Assembly: GCA_964560875.1 (NCBI GenBank)
Contig: CAZLMW010000216.1
Coordinates: forward strand, 1-6,186
DNA from: CAZLMW01 sp964560875
GTDB lineage: Bacteria > Myxococcota_A > UBA9042
DNA length: 6,186 bases
Direction: 5' to 3'
Position numbers and translations under genes: made by a program. A model generated the notes under the pieces. That model searched no databases. It saw nothing but the letters and a program-made list of their open reading frames with translations, and was not told the origin of the DNA. Positions 5,308-6,186 of the stretch are shown in pieces (position 1 is the first letter of the stretch; the number at the start of each line of letters is the position of its first letter).

Positions 5308-6186
5308 GCCGCTCACCCTGATCGCTGGCTAGCAGCCGTCGCCCTCACCGTTGCATTCGTTGCGTCGGTTCCGCATGCCTACGCCCAGGTGAAGCTGAGC
5401 AAAGCCGAAGAAGCTGCAGCGCTGTCACAGGCTGCCCGCGGCAAGTACAAGGAAAAGCGATTCAAAGTCTGTGCGGCCATGTACCGCGAGGCGTTCAACA
5501 CCGATCGTTCGCAGGTCGGTTATCTCTACAGCGCGGCGCTTTGCGACCAAAAAGGCGGTAACTTCACCGCAGCGGAACGGGACTATCGCAAGGTTCTCGG
5601 CCTTGTGACCCCAGAGCACCCCTTGGCTGCCAAGGCTCAGAAACACGCGGCGGAATGCCAAGCGTCGCTTGTTGCCAAACAGCGTTCGGATGCGGCTCGT
5701 CGGCGCGCGGAATGGCAACGAAAGCAGGCGGCAGCCAAGCGTGCGCGACAAGCACGTGCTCGGGCGGCGCTCGCCGCGCAGAAGCGCAACAACAAGGCCG
5801 CCCAGCTCCGCAAGCTGGAGATGGCCAAGAAACCCGAGTGGCAACGACCGGTCGGCTGGGGCGCTATCGCGGCCGGCATGATCACAGCAGGCGTCGGAGG
5901 ATGGCTCATCATCGATGGCATGGCGGACATCGAGAGCCTGCAGAGCAAGCTCGATCGAACCGACGACGCCGGTCAGATCAATGGCATCCACCGCGACGAT
6001 GCCGTCACGGCCCAGGACGACGCCAACACCAAGCAACTCGGGGGCGGCGCGGCCATCGCGGTCGGAGTCGCCATCGCAAGTGTAGGCGCGTGGATGCTGG
6101 CGCCGGATCCCGTCAAGAAGGGCACCAAGACCTCGCTCGCGCCTTCCGCAAACGGACGCGGCCTCGTGATGACCGTCCAGTTCTAG
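5305..6186 (+). CDS. Exported TPR-like protein with C-terminal transmembrane hairpin
   Basis: The product has 293 residues. A signal peptide (residues 1-27) ends in A-Y-A before Gln28, a good signal peptidase I site. Residues 35-118 are helical with a TPR-like pattern: A-A-R-G-K-Y, A-A-M-Y-R-E-A-F, Y-L-Y-S-A-A-L-C and A-E-R-D-Y-R-K-V-L at regular spacing, so about two repeats that probably bind a partner protein. Residues 122-176 are very rich in Arg, Lys, Ala and Gln and look like a long basic helix or coiled coil. Two Gly/Ala-rich hydrophobic helices follow at about 183-206 and 246-266, with a polar Asp-rich loop between them; the protein ends in V-Q-F. This architecture is common among uncharacterised myxobacterial proteins, from memory. 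It is probably periplasmic and membrane-bound, and made with the kinase upstream (3-base gap). Function is unknown; a scaffold or partner for the kinase tail is a guess. The stop codon is the last codon of the window, so no terminator can be seen. Confidence 0.88.
   Translation: MAAHPDRWLAAVALTVAFVASVPHAYAQVKLSKAEEAAALSQAARGKYKEKRFKVCAAMYREAFNTDRSQVGYLYSAALCDQKGGNFTAAERDYRKVLGLVTPEHPLAAKAQKHAAECQASLVAKQRSDAARRRAEWQRKQAAAKRARQARARAALAAQKRNNKAAQLRKLEMAKKPEWQRPVGWGAIAAGMITAGVGGWLIIDGMADIESLQSKLDRTDDAGQINGIHRDDAVTAQDDANTKQLGGGAAIAVGVAIASVGAWMLAPDPVKKGTKTSLAPSANGRGLVMTVQF

Noticed and set aside
4045..5316. 423-codon open frame on the minus strand opposite the kinase gene
   Set aside because: It lies antisense to a kinase with every catalytic motif intact, and its translation is Gly/Arg-rich with no recognisable domain. 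Long antisense frames without stops are expected in high-GC coding DNA.

Overview
The window is about 6.2 kb of high-GC DNA that is coding almost from end to end on the + strand. It holds four tightly packed genes in the same direction. The features point to a myxobacterium-like (Myxococcota/Bradymonadota, formerly deltaproteobacterial) genome. These are a Hanks-type Ser/Thr kinase with one membrane anchor, an Asp/Ala-rich lipoprotein carrying long Cys-rich repeats of the C-D-D-G-D-x-C-T type, and a secreted TPR protein with a C-terminal membrane hairpin. The taxon is an inference from gene style, as no rRNA or marker gene is present.

Layout: (1) bases 12-617, a roughly 200-residue polytopic inner-membrane protein of unknown function whose frame is open to the left edge of the window; (2) bases 614-3565, a 983-residue lipoprotein made of one short Cys-rich module, seven tandem 95-99-residue modules with exactly 14 cysteines each, and a C-terminal block of shorter 8-9-Cys modules; (3) bases 3562-5301, a 579-residue transmembrane Ser/Thr protein kinase with an intact active site and a basic Ala/Pro-rich tail beyond the membrane; (4) bases 5305-6186, a 293-residue exported TPR-like protein whose stop codon is the last codon of the window.

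Gene 1 overlaps gene 2 by 4 bases (GTGA), gene 2 overlaps gene 3 by 4 bases (ATGA), and gene 4 starts 3 bases after gene 3 behind a strong GAGGAG ribosome binding site. The four genes therefore very probably form one translationally coupled operon. A reasonable reading, which is inference, is a cell-envelope signalling or surface-assembly unit: a large disulfide-rich surface lipoprotein, a membrane kinase and a periplasmic TPR partner made together, with a small membrane protein. No promoter, terminator, RNA gene, mobile element or CRISPR array is visible, and there is no gene-free stretch longer than about 11 bases.

The most distinctive item is the lipoprotein. It has 133 cysteines: one in the lipobox and 132 in the modules. 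The cysteine spacing is nearly invariant through seven modules, and the C-terminal end switches to modules that resemble the Cys-rich repeats of Dictyostelium extracellular-matrix proteins.
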